The notes under the pieces were generated by a model. It made no database searches. It was not told the DNA's origin and was given only the letters and a program-made list of their open reading frames with translations. This document shows positions 63,596-64,000 of a DNA stretch of 64,000 nt, piece by piece. Origin of the DNA: Francisella frigiditurris (GTDB taxonomy: Bacteria; Pseudomonadota; Gammaproteobacteria; Francisellales; Francisellaceae); assembly GCF_001880225.1 (NCBI RefSeq), contig NZ_CP009654.1, positions 1,116,001 to 1,180,000 of the forward strand, written 5' to 3'. Position 1 is the first letter of the stretch, and every line of letters begins with the position of its first letter. Both the position numbers and the translations under genes were made by a program.

Positions 63596-64000
63596 TTATT
63601 TTATATTTTTAACTAGCCTAAAATAAATTTTATAGGGTAGTATTTTTATTAGCTTAAGTACTAATGTAAATTTCTTTGTAAAATGAATTTCAAAGTTGGA
63701 ACTTACTAAACCATTTAAAATTTTATCTGCAGCAAATTCTGGTGTCATTAAAGCAGGCATTTTAAAGTCATTCTTATCTGTTAGTCTTGTTTTTACAAAG
63801 CTAGGATTTATTAGCTTTATATTTAAATTTTGATTTTCTGCTTTAAATGATTCTACTAAGTTTATAACAGCAGCTTTTGATGCTGCATAAGGCTGAGACT
63901 TAGGTAAACCAATATATCCAGCTACACTAGCCGTGATTGCTAATTGACAATTTGTATTACTTTTTAAATACGGTAAAACAGCATCTATAAGATAAAAAAC
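63596..64000 (-). CDS. Short-chain dehydrogenase/reductase, C-terminal part
   Basis: 134 residues to the stop complementing 63596-63598; the gene continues beyond the window. The active-site Tyr-x3-Lys is in SQPYAASKAAVINLVESF, preceded by ITASVAGYIGLPKS, and followed by LINPSFVKTRLTDKNDFKMPALMTPEFAADKIL, the pattern of SDRs of the YqjQ/DltE-like group. The cofactor domain is missing from view. The C-terminus is lysine-rich (YKIYFRLVKNIK). Confidence 0.85.
   Translation of the reverse strand, partial: VFYLIDAVLPYLKSNTNCQLAITASVAGYIGLPKSQPYAASKAAVINLVESFKAENQNLNIKLINPSFVKTRLTDKNDFKMPALMTPEFAADKILNGLVSSNFEIHFTKKFTLVLKLIKILPYKIYFRLVKNIK

Overview
The window is low-GC, gene-dense bacterial chromosome. 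The gene content points to Francisella (Gammaproteobacteria): a capB-capC-capA set with the sequence features of the Francisella genes, orphan cyanophycin-type hydrolases, AT-rich codon use, and many convergent genes overlapping by a few bases. It does not look like F. tularensis itself; an environmental or fish-associated relative is a reasonable guess. I found no rRNA, CRISPR array, transposase, prophage or plasmid replication gene.

Layout. 0-5.7 kb: the start of a KdsD-type isomerase, then rpe-galE-HAD nucleotidase, a PfkB sugar/nucleoside kinase, and a cyanophycinase/isoaspartyl peptidase pair. 5.7-6.2 kb: five tRNA genes (Phe, Pro, Arg, His, Leu) behind one promoter. 6.3-12.7 kb: an MFS symporter, capBCA (poly-gamma-glutamate type synthesis) and a bifunctional (p)ppGpp enzyme. 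12.7-20.5 kb: recR, ybaB and murG on the minus strand, a stand-alone gcvH, several small unknown exported or membrane proteins, a class II amidotransferase, aspC and era. 20.5-32 kb: a membrane hydroxylase, a divergent NsrR/flavohemoglobin nitric-oxide module with a perfect operator, a two-domain NagZ-type glycosidase, 3-hydroxybutyrate dehydrogenase, a FUSC-like protein, an AI-2E family permease and sucCD. 32-44.3 kb: a large envelope protein (apparent fusion), DUF523/DUF1722, folate-branch pabBC-pabA, an aldo/keto reductase, a divergent pair of exported enzymes (nitrilase family and bicovalent FAD oxidase), and arsR-acr3-arsC. 44.5-50.8 kb: a SulP transporter, folE, a RhlE-like helicase, a persulfide dioxygenase/TauE pair and a prolyl-4-hydroxylase-like protein. 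50.8-55.4 kb: a minus-strand run of stress and redox genes (lipoprotein, YbjQ, VOC, glutathione reductase, kinase, S51 peptidase, xthA). 55.5-64 kb: an M14 deacylase, an ETX/MTX2 (aerolysin-type) pore-forming toxin gene, a CDF metal transporter, a Sel1-repeat protein, rbgA, nagA-tsaB, a small orphan and a partial SDR.

Most of this is core metabolism. The accessory signals are: (i) the aerolysin-family toxin gene, lying between the 3' end of the M14 gene and a degenerate direct copy of that 3' end; (ii) cyanophycin/isopeptide hydrolases near a capBCA locus with no visible cyanophycin synthetase; (iii) the exported nitrilase/FAD-oxidase pair; and (iv) two self-contained stress switches with readable operators (NsrR-Hmp and ArsR-Acr3-ArsC). 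All assignments come from reading the sequence; no database search was run.
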